Positions 8,312 to 16,342 of a DNA stretch of 64,000 bases are shown one piece after another. The stretch is from Cesiribacteraceae bacterium YIM B00369 (GTDB taxonomy: Bacteria > Bacteroidota > Bacteroidia > Cytophagales > Cyclobacteriaceae), in the NCBI GenBank assembly GCA_017948555.1, contig JAFMYY010000004.1, positions 1-64,000 of the forward strand, written 5' to 3'. Each line of letters starts with the position of its first letter. Position 1 is the stretch's first letter. The notes beneath the pieces were generated by a model. It searched no databases, had not been told where the DNA came from, and saw only the letters and a list, made by a program, of their open reading frames with translations. Made by a program: the position numbers and the translations under genes.

Positions 8312-8590
8312 ATGTCAAACGTAAACATTAAACCCCTTGCAGACAGAGTGCTGGTAGAACCTGCTGCAGCAGAAGAAAAAACTGCTTCTGGTATCATTAT
8401 CCCCGACACTGCTAAAGAAAAGCCACAACGCGGTACAATTGTAGCCGTTGGTAATGGCAAAAAAGATGAGCCACTAACTGTAAAGGCCGGAGACACTGTG
8501 CTTTATGGTAAATATGCCGGTACTGAAATTTCAGTGGAAGGCAAAGATTACCTCATCATGCGCGAGTCTGACATTTTTGCAATTATCTAG
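8312..8590 (+). CDS. groES: Co-chaperonin GroES
   Basis: A 92-residue 10-kDa chaperonin that caps GroEL. It shows the N-terminal [11 protein letters not shown] strand, the mobile loop [19 protein letters not shown] and the C-terminal [13 protein letters not shown]. It is followed by groEL after 58 bp, with no terminator between them. Upstream is a sigma-54-like promoter rather than CIRCE. Confidence 0.98.
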   Translation: MSNVNIKPLADRVLVEPAAAEEKTASGIIIPDTAKEKPQRGTIVAVGNGKKDEPLTVKAGDTVLYGKYAGTEISVEGKDYLIMRESDIFAII

Positions 8591-8648
8591 TCATTCCCGT
8601 TTTTCATTTTTAATCATCTTTTTCAGAAAATAAAAAATTTTAAATATC

Positions 8649-10292
8649 ATGGCAAAAGAAATAATCTTCGATTTAGAAGCCAGAGACAAATTAAAAAGAG
8701 GTGTTGACATCCTGGCCAACGCTGTTAAAGTAACCCTGGGTCCTAAAGGACGGAACGTAATTATCGACAAAAAGTTCGGTGCTCCAACCGTAACTAAGGA
8801 CGGTGTTTCCGTAGCAAAAGAAATTGAGCTGAAGGATCCTATCGAAAATATGGGTGCTCAGTTAGTGAAAGAAGTTGCTTCAAAAACTGCTGATGACGCC
8901 GGTGACGGTACGACTACTGCAACCGTATTAACCCAGTCAATTTTTCAGCACGGTATTAAGAACGTTGCTGCAGGTGCAAACCCAATGGACCTGAAAAGAG
9001 GTATCGACAAAGCAGTTACTGCTGTTGTTGAACACCTTAAAAAGCAAAGCAAAACCATCAGCAGCTCTAACGAAATTGCCCAGGTAGGTACTATTTCTGC
9101 GAACAACGACCGCGAAATAGGCCAGATGATTGCTGATGCCATGGACAAAGTTGGTAAAGACGGTGTTATTACTGTTGAGGAAGCTAAGGGTACTGAAACT
9201 GAGGTTAAAACTGTTGAAGGTATGCAGTTCGACCGTGGTTACCTTTCTCCTTACTTTGTAACCAATGCTGAGAAAATGGTTGCTGAGCTTGACAGCCCTT
9301 ACATCCTGATTTACGACAAGAAAATCAGCAGCATGAAAGAATTGCTTCCGGTACTTGAGCAGGTTGCTCAGACAGGTAAGCCATTAGTAATTATCTCTGA
9401 AGATGTGGATGGCGAAGCACTTGCAACTCTTGTAGTGAACAAGATCCGTGGTGCTCTGAAAATCGCTGCTGTTAAAGCTCCTGGCTTTGGCGACCGTCGT
9501 AAGGCAATGCTTGAAGATATTGCCATCCTTACAGGAGGTACAGTAATTTCTGAAGAGCGTGGTTATAAACTCGAAAGCGCTACTCTGGAATACCTTGGTA
9601 CTGCCGAGAAAGTAACTATCGATAAAGATAATACTACCATTGTAAATGGAGCAGGTGCTGAAGAAGATATCAAGGCACGTGTAAACCAGATTAAAGCACA
9701 GGTAGAAGCTACTACTTCTGATTATGACAAAGAAAAGCTTCAGGAGCGTTTAGCTAAACTTTCAGGTGGTGTTGCTATCCTTTACATTGGTGCTGCCACT
9801 GAGGTTGAAATGAAAGAGAAAAAAGACAGGGTTGATGATGCATTACATGCAACACGCGCTGCCGTACAGGAAGGTGTTGTAGCTGGTGGTGGTATCGCGC
9901 TTATCCGCGCCATCGAAGCTCTGAGCAATGTACAGACTGAAAATGAAGATCAGGCTACAGGTGTGAACATCATCCGCCTTGCAGTTGAATCTCCACTGCG
10001 TACTATCGTTTCCAATGCAGGTGGCGAGCCTTCTATCGTTATCCAGAAAATCCGTGAAGGCAAAGACGATTACGGTTATAACGCACGCGAAGACAAATAT
10101 GAGAACATGTTTGCTGCAGGTGTAATTGACCCTACTAAAGTAACCCGTCTTGCTCTTGAAAACGCTGCTTCTATCGCTGGCTTATTGCTTACTACCGAAT
10201 GTGTGGTAGCCGACGAGCCGGAAGAAGAAAAAGGTGGCGGACACAGCCACGGAATGCCAGGCGGCATGGGTGGAATGGGCGGCATGATGTAA
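8649..10292 (+). CDS. groL: Chaperonin GroEL
   Basis: A 547-residue 60-kDa chaperonin of normal length. It has the [31 protein letters not shown] and [16 protein letters not shown]-site segments and ends in the usual Gly-Met-rich tail ([13 protein letters not shown]), preceded by GGGHSHG. Codon use is strongly biased toward a restricted set (GGT, CGT, GCT, AAA), in keeping with high expression. It forms an operon with groES and ends at the terminator at 10312-10352. Confidence 0.99.
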   Translation: MAKEIIFDLEARDKLKRGVDILANAVKVTLGPKGRNVIIDKKFGAPTVTKDGVSVAKEIELKDPIENMGAQLVKEVASKTADDAGDGTTTATVLTQSIFQHGIKNVAAGANPMDLKRGIDKAVTAVVEHLKKQSKTISSSNEIAQVGTISANNDREIGQMIADAMDKVGKDGVITVEEAKGTETEVKTVEGMQFDRGYLSPYFVTNAEKMVAELDSPYILIYDKKISSMKELLPVLEQVAQTGKPLVIISEDVDGEALATLVVNKIRGALKIAAVKAPGFGDRRKAMLEDIAILTGGTVISEERGYKLESATLEYLGTAEKVTIDKDNTTIVNGAGAEEDIKARVNQIKAQVEATTSDYDKEKLQERLAKLSGGVAILYIGAATEVEMKEKKDRVDDALHATRAAVQEGVVAGGGIALIRAIEALSNVQTENEDQATGVNIIRLAVESPLRTIVSNAGGEPSIVIQKIREGKDDYGYNAREDKYENMFAAGVIDPTKVTRLALENAASIAGLLLTTECVVADEPEEEKGGGHSHGMPGGMGGMGGMM

Positions 10293-10311
10293 TAGCTCCC
10301 AAAGCTTAATA

Positions 10312-10352
10312 TAAAAAAGCCTGACCGGTAATTACCGGCCAGGCTTTTTTTT
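10312..10352 (+). terminator. Terminator after groEL
   Basis: A long stem (AAAAAAGCCTG, CCGGTAATTACCGG core, CAGGCTTTTTTTT) with a terminal T run. Confidence 0.92.
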
Positions 10353-10396
10353 AACCTTTTTGCTAATGGGTTGTTAGTAAATAAAAACAAAAAGGA

Positions 10397-10642
10397 ATGA
10401 TATTTTTAGATATTGAATCGTGGATAGGTGGCCTTGGCGCCGGAATTTTAATTTTAGCCCTGATACTTGTTATAATATGGATTTGGGCTGTGGTTGATAT
10501 TCTTCGCCGGCCGGGGCTGAGTTTATTGATGAAGGTGATCTGGATTGCGGTGGTGATTGGCTTTCCTTTTGCAGGAGTGATTCTGTATCTGATATTCGGG
10601 AGAAGATCAGGGGTGGACGATACTCATGGTACCAGGTACTAA
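10397..10642 (+). CDS. PLDc_N-domain small membrane protein
   Basis: An 81-residue protein with two membrane helices (about 11-33 and 44-68) and the PLDc_N pattern IWIWAVVDILRRP ... FPFAGVILYLIFGRR, the segment found in front of cardiolipin synthases and also as free-standing small proteins. The catalytic phospholipase domain is absent, so this is not an enzyme. Its stop codon overlaps the end of the convergent SiaC-like gene by 4 bp. Confidence 0.85.
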   Translation: MIFLDIESWIGGLGAGILILALILVIIWIWAVVDILRRPGLSLLMKVIWIAVVIGFPFAGVILYLIFGRRSGVDDTHGTRY

Positions 10643-11049
10643 ATTTCTTCCTGGCCGTTTACCAGGATCATTTCCATCGGCAGTTTAATGATCTCTTTAA
10701 AATCCATGCCGGAGTCCTGCATGTCCTCATCTTCCTGTTCATAGTACCACTTGATATAAATTTTCACTCCCATCTGGTGCATTCTTTCCAAACGACGGAA
10801 AATATCCACCAGGCATTTTGATGAACTGGTATTAAAGTATTCCAGTTTTACAATTAAGGTAATACTTTCTTTAGGATTTAAAATGTACTGATCAAGCCAT
10901 TCAATAACCGGACTGTAAAACTCAACAGAATTTTCAGGTATAGACCGGCCGCATATTTCAAATAACCCATTTTCACCGTCAAAATTTAATTTTGGTGTTT
11001 TGGGAGTATCATCCTGATAAAACCTGTTTAACATAACATTAATATCCAT
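10639..11049 (-). CDS. SiaC-family (DUF1987) regulatory phosphoprotein
   Basis: A 136-residue cytoplasmic protein of the DUF1987 / SiaC family. The diagnostic GLFEICGRSIPENSVEFYSPVIEWL block lies near residues 29-53. The LEYFNTSSSKCLVDIFRRLERM segment corresponds to the region phosphorylated in Pseudomonas SiaC, with a Thr and three Ser available. In Pseudomonas, SiaC is switched by the SiaB kinase and SiaA phosphatase and controls a diguanylate cyclase. None of those partners is nearby, so the partner and role here are unknown. Confidence 0.85.
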   Translation of the reverse strand: MDINVMLNRFYQDDTPKTPKLNFDGENGLFEICGRSIPENSVEFYSPVIEWLDQYILNPKESITLIVKLEYFNTSSSKCLVDIFRRLERMHQMGVKIYIKWYYEQEDEDMQDSGMDFKEIIKLPMEMILVNGQEEI

Positions 11050-11231
11050 ATGAATGCTTACGCTGCCCGAATTTCAACTTATTTAAATTAAAGAATAAAT
11101 AAACCATTTTTTCTTAAATAAGAACAAAAAGCATAAACATTCCTTTTAAATTCCGGTTGTATCGGAAATATACAAAAAAGCTAACTCTTTTTTGAGCTCT
11201 TACTGAGGATTTTATTTTTTTTAACCTGAAT

Positions 11232-12689
11232 TTATTTTGCCTCAGCTTCAAGCAACTGCCCCGTTTGAGCATCTCTTTCTTCCTCTTTTTTATCCTCATA
11301 GCCATGGGTAAGTTTATTAATCTTACGCGTAAGCACCATGAGTATAATACCAATAAATATTGTAAATCCTGCTATATATGTAAATATCTCCAGTTCACCC
11401 AGACGCTGAGCCCATATTCCTATCCAGGAGGCAACGTAATTACCCAAACCGGTAACTGCAAAATAAAGTCCCATCATGGAAGCTACTATTCGTTTGGGTG
11501 CTACTTTGGTAATGAAGGATAAGGACACAGGAGATAATGCCAGCTCACCCAGCGTATGGAATAAATAAGCAAAAATAAGCCAGTGGAGAGAAGACAGGTT
11601 TTCAGCCGAAGCATTTCTTTCCATAGAAGCACCCACCATAAATATAAATCCAACTCCTAAAATAGCTGTACCCAAACCCATTTTAAAAATAGAAGGCGGG
11701 TTTTTACCGGCTTTTGCCAGCTTTACCCAAACTGCGGCCACAATCCCTCCTGTGGTAAGGATAAAGAAAGCATTTAAGCCCTGCAGCCAGCTGGCAGGAA
11801 TTTCCCAGCCCAATACCACACGGTCGGTATAATTCAGGGCATAGAGGTTCATTAAGCCCCCTGCCTGTTCGAATGAGGCCCAAAAAATCAATACAATTAT
11901 AAACGATAGAAGGATAACTATTATCCTGTCCCATTCCTGCTTGTCAAAACCCAGAAAGCCGGTTCGTTTCACCTCTTCCTCTTTAGTAAATATCCGGTTC
12001 CTGCTTTCTTCTGCTGAAAGATGGTTGTCCCGCTCCAGATTTCCTACGCCCCGCAGGTACTTTCTGCCACCTATAAATACGATTTGCCCCAGAACCATCC
12101 CAAAACCGGCAAGGCTAAATCCTTTATGCCAGCCATAGGTTTCACCCACATATCCTACAATAAGCGATGCCAGCAAAGCCCCGAGGTTAATACCCATGTA
12201 AAAAATGGTAAAACCTGAATCCCTCCTGCTGTCGCCTTCTCTGTATAACCCACCCACCATAGTGGAAATATTTGGTTTCAACATACCGGTACCAATAATT
12301 ATAAGCCCTAAAGCAGAGTAGAAAGCCCATTCTGGAGGATAAGCCATTAATAAATGCCCTGCCACCAGGGTGAAGCCACCTGCAATAACTGCTTTTTTCT
12401 GACCAAGCAGCCTGTCAGCAACAATACCCCCCGGAATTGCCATCAAATAAACTAAAGCTGTATAAATACCGTATAAACCCAGAGCTTCCTCTTCGGTCCA
12501 GCCATAGCCTCCCTTTGTTTCTGAAACAAGAAAAAGAACTAATATACCCCGCATACCATAGTAACTGAACCTTTCCCACATTTCTGTAAAGAAAAGAATC
12601 AGGAGGCCCTTAGGGTGCCCGAAAAGAGTGTCTGTGGTATCTATAAAAGCAGGAGCTTTACCACCTGAAATATCTCTGGATGATGACAT
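11232..12689 (-). CDS. POT/PTR-family proton-dependent peptide transporter
   Basis: A 485-residue inner-membrane transporter of the major facilitator superfamily (POT family), which imports di- and tripeptides with protons. The E-x-x-E-R-F-S-Y-Y-G signature is present as EMWERFSYYGMR near residue 35, and a second family signature appears as FTIFYMGINLGALLASLIVGYVG. Length and hydrophobicity suit 12-14 helices. It is monocistronic, with long non-coding flanks. The substrate range cannot be set beyond small peptides. Confidence 0.93.
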   Translation of the reverse strand: MSSSRDISGGKAPAFIDTTDTLFGHPKGLLILFFTEMWERFSYYGMRGILVLFLVSETKGGYGWTEEEALGLYGIYTALVYLMAIPGGIVADRLLGQKKAVIAGGFTLVAGHLLMAYPPEWAFYSALGLIIIGTGMLKPNISTMVGGLYREGDSRRDSGFTIFYMGINLGALLASLIVGYVGETYGWHKGFSLAGFGMVLGQIVFIGGRKYLRGVGNLERDNHLSAEESRNRIFTKEEEVKRTGFLGFDKQEWDRIIVILLSFIIVLIFWASFEQAGGLMNLYALNYTDRVVLGWEIPASWLQGLNAFFILTTGGIVAAVWVKLAKAGKNPPSIFKMGLGTAILGVGFIFMVGASMERNASAENLSSLHWLIFAYLFHTLGELALSPVSLSFITKVAPKRIVASMMGLYFAVTGLGNYVASWIGIWAQRLGELEIFTYIAGFTIFIGIILMVLTRKINKLTHGYEDKKEEERDAQTGQLLEAEAK

Positions 12690-13019
12690 AGTTTTTATCT
12701 GAATTGATTACCTGATTTATAATAGCCTGTTATTAAATCTAATGCCCTGTTTTGGATTTAACAAGTAAAAGGGGCCCAACAGCAAAAATGCTGCAATTTT
12801 TAATATCCCGGAAAGGATTTTATTTATTATGACAGGAAAAGGCAGAAACTGTTTACAGGGAGTATAAATTATTTAAACATTAAGAAAAACAGGAAAATTG
12901 TTCCTTAAAACTTCAGGAGCAAAAAAAAGCCCTCAGGAATTCCCGGGGCTTTTTAGCTGAACAACAGAGAGTGGTATAGCGGGGAATGGTTGCACAAAAC
13001 CCGACCTGATACTTACTTT
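12690..13019. other. Intergenic region upstream of the peptide transporter
   Basis: 330 bp with no open frame worth calling. It holds the transporter leader at the left and the terminator of the ECF sigma locus at 12921-12954. No convincing TAnnTTTG promoter for the transporter was found on the minus strand. Confidence 0.6.
12921..12954 (-). terminator. Terminator of the ECF sigma locus
   Basis: AAAAAGCCC and GGGGCTTTTT pair around an AGGAATTCC core; on the minus strand the hairpin is followed by eight T. It lies 66 bp beyond the last gene of the locus. Confidence 0.8.
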
Positions 13020-13436
13020 CTATATATTCTCAAGTTTTAATAATCTTATTTTAAATTCTTCTCCATGAAGTATTAATTCATTCTTTCCGGCCTTTTCTAA
13101 TTTATAAATCCTCTTATTTTCTTCCCCGTCTTTTTTTATAATGATCGTCCCGTTTTTGAGCGACCATTCTCCGGTGTTCTGAATAATTCTGTCCCTGAAC
13201 TGAACAAAGCCGTTGCTATTCAAAAATTGCCATACTTCTGATGAGTACTGGTCTGTAACATCCTCCCGGGAAGCCTTGTCTGACACTTCAGCAATCACCC
13301 ACTGGTCAAGAATCCAGGAATTCTCTGAAGGAACTAAACCAAGGCTGGCATTTGCTTTTTTGGTTTCCAGGAAACTCAAAAAACAAATAAATACCAGTGT
13401 TGCCATTACGGCATATACTAAACTGTTCCGTTGCAT
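13020..13436 (-). CDS. Small membrane-anchored protein under ECF promoter (lipocalin-like)
   Basis: A 138-residue protein. It begins with a hydrophobic segment (about residues 6-22), a signal anchor or uncleaved signal peptide, then a roughly 100-residue beta-rich domain with a lipocalin-like run (ENSWILDQWVIAE ... GEWSLKNGTIII ... NELILHGEEFKIRLLKL). The ATG at 13436 is chosen over a TTG at 13502 because an ECF-type promoter lies between them (13466-13496). That gives the gene its own copy of the promoter that also drives the whole locus. The function is unknown; the lipocalin resemblance is weak. Confidence 0.72.
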   Translation of the reverse strand: MQRNSLVYAVMATLVFICFLSFLETKKANASLGLVPSENSWILDQWVIAEVSDKASREDVTDQYSSEVWQFLNSNGFVQFRDRIIQNTGEWSLKNGTIIIKKDGEENKRIYKLEKAGKNELILHGEEFKIRLLKLENI

Positions 13437-13465
13437 AAGCCTGTTGAGTTTAATCGTTTGATTGA

Positions 13466-13496
13466 AAGACGACAGGCCACAACAAATAGTTGGAAC
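13466..13496 (-). promoter_or_regulatory. ECF-type promoter, copy 1
   Basis: Read on the minus strand: GTTCCAACT, 11 nt, CCTGTCGTCTT. The GGAAC-like -35 and CGTC -10 are typical of ECF sigma promoters. The same 20 fixed bases with the same 11-nt spacing occur at 16261-16291. The -10 end lies 30 bp before the ATG at 13436. Confidence 0.8.
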
Positions 13497-13507
13497 GTTC
13501 AATAAAA

Positions 13508-14881
13508 TTATTTCTTCAGCATATACCTCACGGATAATGAAAGATCCATGGAAAAAGCCCTTGTTTTACGGAATGCACCAGGATTAATATCCGTTCCGGA
13601 GAATATATTCATTAAATCCAGTCTTCCTCTCAGGCCATAGGATAAAATAAAATGGTCGCCCAGAAAAGTATCATACTCATATCCGCTGACTGCCCCTAAA
13701 TGGAACTGAGCATATTCATGTGTTTTATCAACAGATCCCGCAAAAGATTCTTCTTTTGCATTCTGAAGGCGGCCACCATATATTCCTCCCAATACACGGG
13801 AAAAAGTCGGGTGTTTACCAAACCCTGTTTGTTTTCTTACTTTGGAGATGTTTAAGCCTAAAGACTGATAATTTAACTGATCTTTAACCACACCATACTG
13901 CCCGTTCCTGTACTCCTTATATTCCTGCCCTATAACATCTTTAACATATAAATCTGCCTGCAGGAAAAGCCTGTCGTGCAGCTTAATCCCATAAAGGAGA
14001 AACCAGTCGGTTTGGTAAGCAGGGGCCGCCGTAACCAGTGAAGACCTTTCCATTGCATACAAGGTCTTATTATTCAGGAGCCAGCTCATTTTCAACGCAG
14101 TTCCTCCTCCTATATAAAATGATGGATATAACCTGGCCACATTCATTTCTTCAGGATGTGCATAGAATTCAGGAACCGGCAGGGAATCCAGCGAAAGCAG
14201 GGCAGGCTGGCCTGTTCCGGATATAATTCTTTTATAAGCTCTTGATTCCGGATCAGGCAGATTTTTCCGGAAAAGATCTTTACCCCCTTCTGAGAAAAAA
14301 TTTTCCTCCTTTTCGGTTCCTGTTAAAGCAGTCTTTGCCTCCCCGGCCGTTCCGGTAATTTTCCCAGTTGCAGAATAACTCTTCCCGTTTGGTGCCACAG
14401 AAGCCTTCCGGTTTACTGCTCCCTGTCTGCTTGTGGAATATTTTATATTTGTACTTATCCCTTCTTCTGGTCCTGCAGAACCAGGCTGCCCGGTATGCCC
14501 TGGAAAATCCTTTGTTTCATTACCGGCCGGTGTCTCTGTTTGTTCCGCAACTTGTTCTGCAACCGTTTCTTTTGGCAGCTCCAAAGGCCTGTCCGGCAAA
14601 AAAGCTTCCATCCCGATGCTTCCCAGCAGCAGAATGACTGCTGCCGCTACAGAAAATACCTGCCCTGTCCGCTCAAACCGGACAATCTCCCGGTACCTGT
14701 CAAGCCTTGAATCGATCCTGTCCCAGACTGAATCAAGCTCCAGTTCCTCACTGATTTCCTCCCAGCTTTCTTCCAGGTCAAGTTCATCAGAAATTGCCTG
14801 CCACGCTCCGGCTGGCGGTTCCTGCGGGTTCCGGAGAATTTTTTCCCGCAACCAAACGATGAAATTATCTTTTTCCTTCAA
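13508..14881 (-). CDS. Probable anti-sigma factor fused to an outer-membrane beta-barrel
   Basis: A 457-residue protein with unusual architecture. Residues 1-74 are cytoplasmic and contain three 13-residue repeats starting at W27, W40 and W53 (W-x-x-I-S/D-x-E/R-L). One membrane helix spans about 75-91. Residues 95-235 are a Thr/Glu/Gly-rich, probably disordered periplasmic linker. From about 240 the sequence is beta-barrel-like (SFYIGGGTALKMSWLL, LFLQADLYVKDV, ending in DLSLSVRYMLKK). It starts with TTG one base after the sigma stop codon, which implies tight translational coupling. Position and layout suggest it holds the sigma factor and senses the outer membrane. No family name is certain. 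Confidence 0.72.
   Translation of the reverse strand: MKEKDNFIVWLREKILRNPQEPPAGAWQAISDELDLEESWEEISEELELDSVWDRIDSRLDRYREIVRFERTGQVFSVAAAVILLLGSIGMEAFLPDRPLELPKETVAEQVAEQTETPAGNETKDFPGHTGQPGSAGPEEGISTNIKYSTSRQGAVNRKASVAPNGKSYSATGKITGTAGEAKTALTGTEKEENFFSEGGKDLFRKNLPDPESRAYKRIISGTGQPALLSLDSLPVPEFYAHPEEMNVARLYPSFYIGGGTALKMSWLLNNKTLYAMERSSLVTAAPAYQTDWFLLYGIKLHDRLFLQADLYVKDVIGQEYKEYRNGQYGVVKDQLNYQSLGLNISKVRKQTGFGKHPTFSRVLGGIYGGRLQNAKEESFAGSVDKTHEYAQFHLGAVSGYEYDTFLGDHFILSYGLRGRLDLMNIFSGTDINPGAFRKTRAFSMDLSLSVRYMLKK
14699..14806 (-). repeat. Three-fold 13-residue coding repeat in the anti-sigma N terminus
   Basis: Residues 26-61 of the preceding protein comprise AWQAISDELDLEE, SWEEISEELELDS and VWDRIDSRLDR, with the Trp residues exactly 13 apart. 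The repeat is in protein, with only loose DNA similarity. It is strongly acidic and amphipathic, and a candidate contact surface for the sigma factor. Confidence 0.7.
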
Positions 14882-14882
14882 G

Positions 14883-15434
14883 TTAAACTGATTGTAATCC
14901 GCTCAAATAGGTTTTTATAATGCTTCTTGCTCTGCTAAACTGCGATTTGGATGTTCCTTCGCTTATCTTAAGCAGATCTGCAATTTCCTTATGGGAATAC
15001 CCTTCAATAGCATATAAATTAAATATTACCCTGGCCCCTTCCGGAAGTCGGTCAAGGTAATATAATATTTCATCCACATTAATTTTTTTATTTACTGCAT
15101 CGTCGGCAGCCTCTTCATTATGCTGCTCTTCAAGCACGATGAACCTGTCCAGTTTTTTGCCTTGCCTGAAATAGTCGATAGCAGTGTTCGTCATGATCCG
15201 CCGGACCCAACCCTCCAAAGAATTATCGGGGTTAAAAGTATTGATCTTCATAAAAACTTTTACAAAGCCATCCTGCAAAATATCCTGTGCCACCGTTTTG
15301 TCACGGACATATCCCTGACAAATGGCAAACATTTTTTTTGCATACTTTCTGTATAATAACTCCTGATACTTTCTGTCCTTCCGCAGACAACCTCTCAGCA
15401 GTTCATCATCAGTAATTTGATGATCGTTTACCAT
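14883..15434 (-). CDS. ECF-type RNA polymerase sigma factor
   Basis: A 183-residue sigma-70 family factor with only regions 2 and 4. Region 2 includes QGYVRDKTVAQDILQDGFVKVFMKINTF and the -10 recognition part NSLEGWVRRIMTNTAIDYFR. Region 4 includes LPEGARVIFNLYAIEGYSHKEIADLLKISEGTSKSQFSRARSII with a clear helix-turn-helix. It lies 18 bp after the lipoprotein gene and 1 bp before the anti-sigma-like gene. It has no promoter of its own visible, so it is expressed from the ECF-type promoter at 16261-16291, implying positive autoregulation. Confidence 0.95.
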   Translation of the reverse strand: MVNDHQITDDELLRGCLRKDRKYQELLYRKYAKKMFAICQGYVRDKTVAQDILQDGFVKVFMKINTFNPDNSLEGWVRRIMTNTAIDYFRQGKKLDRFIVLEEQHNEEAADDAVNKKINVDEILYYLDRLPEGARVIFNLYAIEGYSHKEIADLLKISEGTSKSQFSRARSIIKTYLSGLQSV

Positions 15435-15452
15435 CCTTACAGGATTGAAGAA

Positions 15453-16238
15453 TTAATTAATAAAATTAAGCTTCGAAGCATTTTTTATGCGCGAAGTCAA
15501 CAGGTTAAATATGTGCTCATTCGAATCTTCAGATATTATAATGGTTGGTGTTCCATTTACTAAAGTAAGCTTTGCGCTCTGCAGCATTCTGCTGTTTATA
15601 AGCTGCATCCAGTAAGAAGGATTAAACCGGATACTTGCCTCATTATTCGAAGATTTACTTACCGCAATAGTCCCCTCTTTATTCCCCGGATCTGCACTGT
15701 ATTCAAAAACTTCATCAAAATTATAGGCAAAGATTAAGGGAATCTGCTCTGAATGAGTATTTGTATAAAAACCCTCCATAATCAGGCCCGACTCCGGATT
15801 AAAAGGCATAACCTGCGGAATAGAATTTTTCTTATTTTCTGTAACTTCATTCCCTGTTTCTGCCGTCATCTTCCGGACCTTTAAAGAAATTGATATTCTT
15901 TCATAAACCCCCTGCGGCATATCAAAACTCAAAATTTCAGCTGGTTTTCCTTCCTGTGCCACCACGACAAGCCCACCTTCAAAATTTCTGTTAAAAAAAT
16001 AGTCATTCCCATTCCGGCGATAAGCCTGAAACTCCATTTCCGAAAATCTGTAGCGCGTTTTTAATATTTTTACATAGGATTCTGAACCATCTGTCCGCAT
16101 ATTTGCTTTTTCCTCTGCAATTTCCATCCTGAGGCTTACAGTAGCCGGTTTGGTTAATTCATCTTTTGAACAGGAAGTTAAACCTGCAAATAAACACAGG
16201 AGTATAAACAGCGGGAAAACGGATAAAGTATTTTTCAT
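15453..16238 (-). CDS. Lipoprotein heading the ECF sigma operon
   Basis: A 261-residue protein with a lipoprotein signal peptide (lipobox LTSC, Cys near residue 23). The mature part is beta-rich, with no family I can name. The ATG at 16238 is chosen because it gives a proper signal peptide and lies 22 bp downstream of the ECF -10 element; a frame open from 16301 would start upstream of that promoter. Being first in the operon with the sigma factor and the barrel-type anti-sigma, it may be a surface sensor or a target of the response. Confidence 0.8.
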   Translation of the reverse strand: MKNTLSVFPLFILLCLFAGLTSCSKDELTKPATVSLRMEIAEEKANMRTDGSESYVKILKTRYRFSEMEFQAYRRNGNDYFFNRNFEGGLVVVAQEGKPAEILSFDMPQGVYERISISLKVRKMTAETGNEVTENKKNSIPQVMPFNPESGLIMEGFYTNTHSEQIPLIFAYNFDEVFEYSADPGNKEGTIAVSKSSNNEASIRFNPSYWMQLINSRMLQSAKLTLVNGTPTIIISEDSNEHIFNLLTSRIKNASKLNFIN

Positions 16239-16260
16239 ATTATTCTCTGAACTTGTCCTT

Positions 16261-16291
16261 AAGACGACAGGAAAGCTAGATAAGTTGGAAC
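16261..16291 (-). promoter_or_regulatory. ECF-type promoter, copy 2
   Basis: Read on the minus strand: GTTCCAACT, 11 nt, CCTGTCGTCTT, identical at all 20 fixed positions to the copy at 13466-13496, while the 11-nt spacers differ. It drives the lipoprotein, sigma and anti-sigma genes, so the sigma factor probably activates its own operon. Confidence 0.82.
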
Positions 16292-16342
16292 CTGAAAACA
16301 AGTTACTGTAAGAGTTTACCTCATTTCGTACATTTTCGAACT

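Noticed and set aside
13437-13502. Upstream TTG start for the small ECF-locus gene
   Set aside because: The ECF promoter at 13466-13496 lies between this TTG and the ATG at 13436.
14368-14891. Overlapping plus-strand Ser-rich frames of 89-152 codons
   Set aside because: They are antisense to the anti-sigma gene, whose frame is well supported.
16239-16301. Longer frame of the ECF-locus lipoprotein
   Set aside because: It runs through the ECF promoter and would hide the lipoprotein signal peptide.
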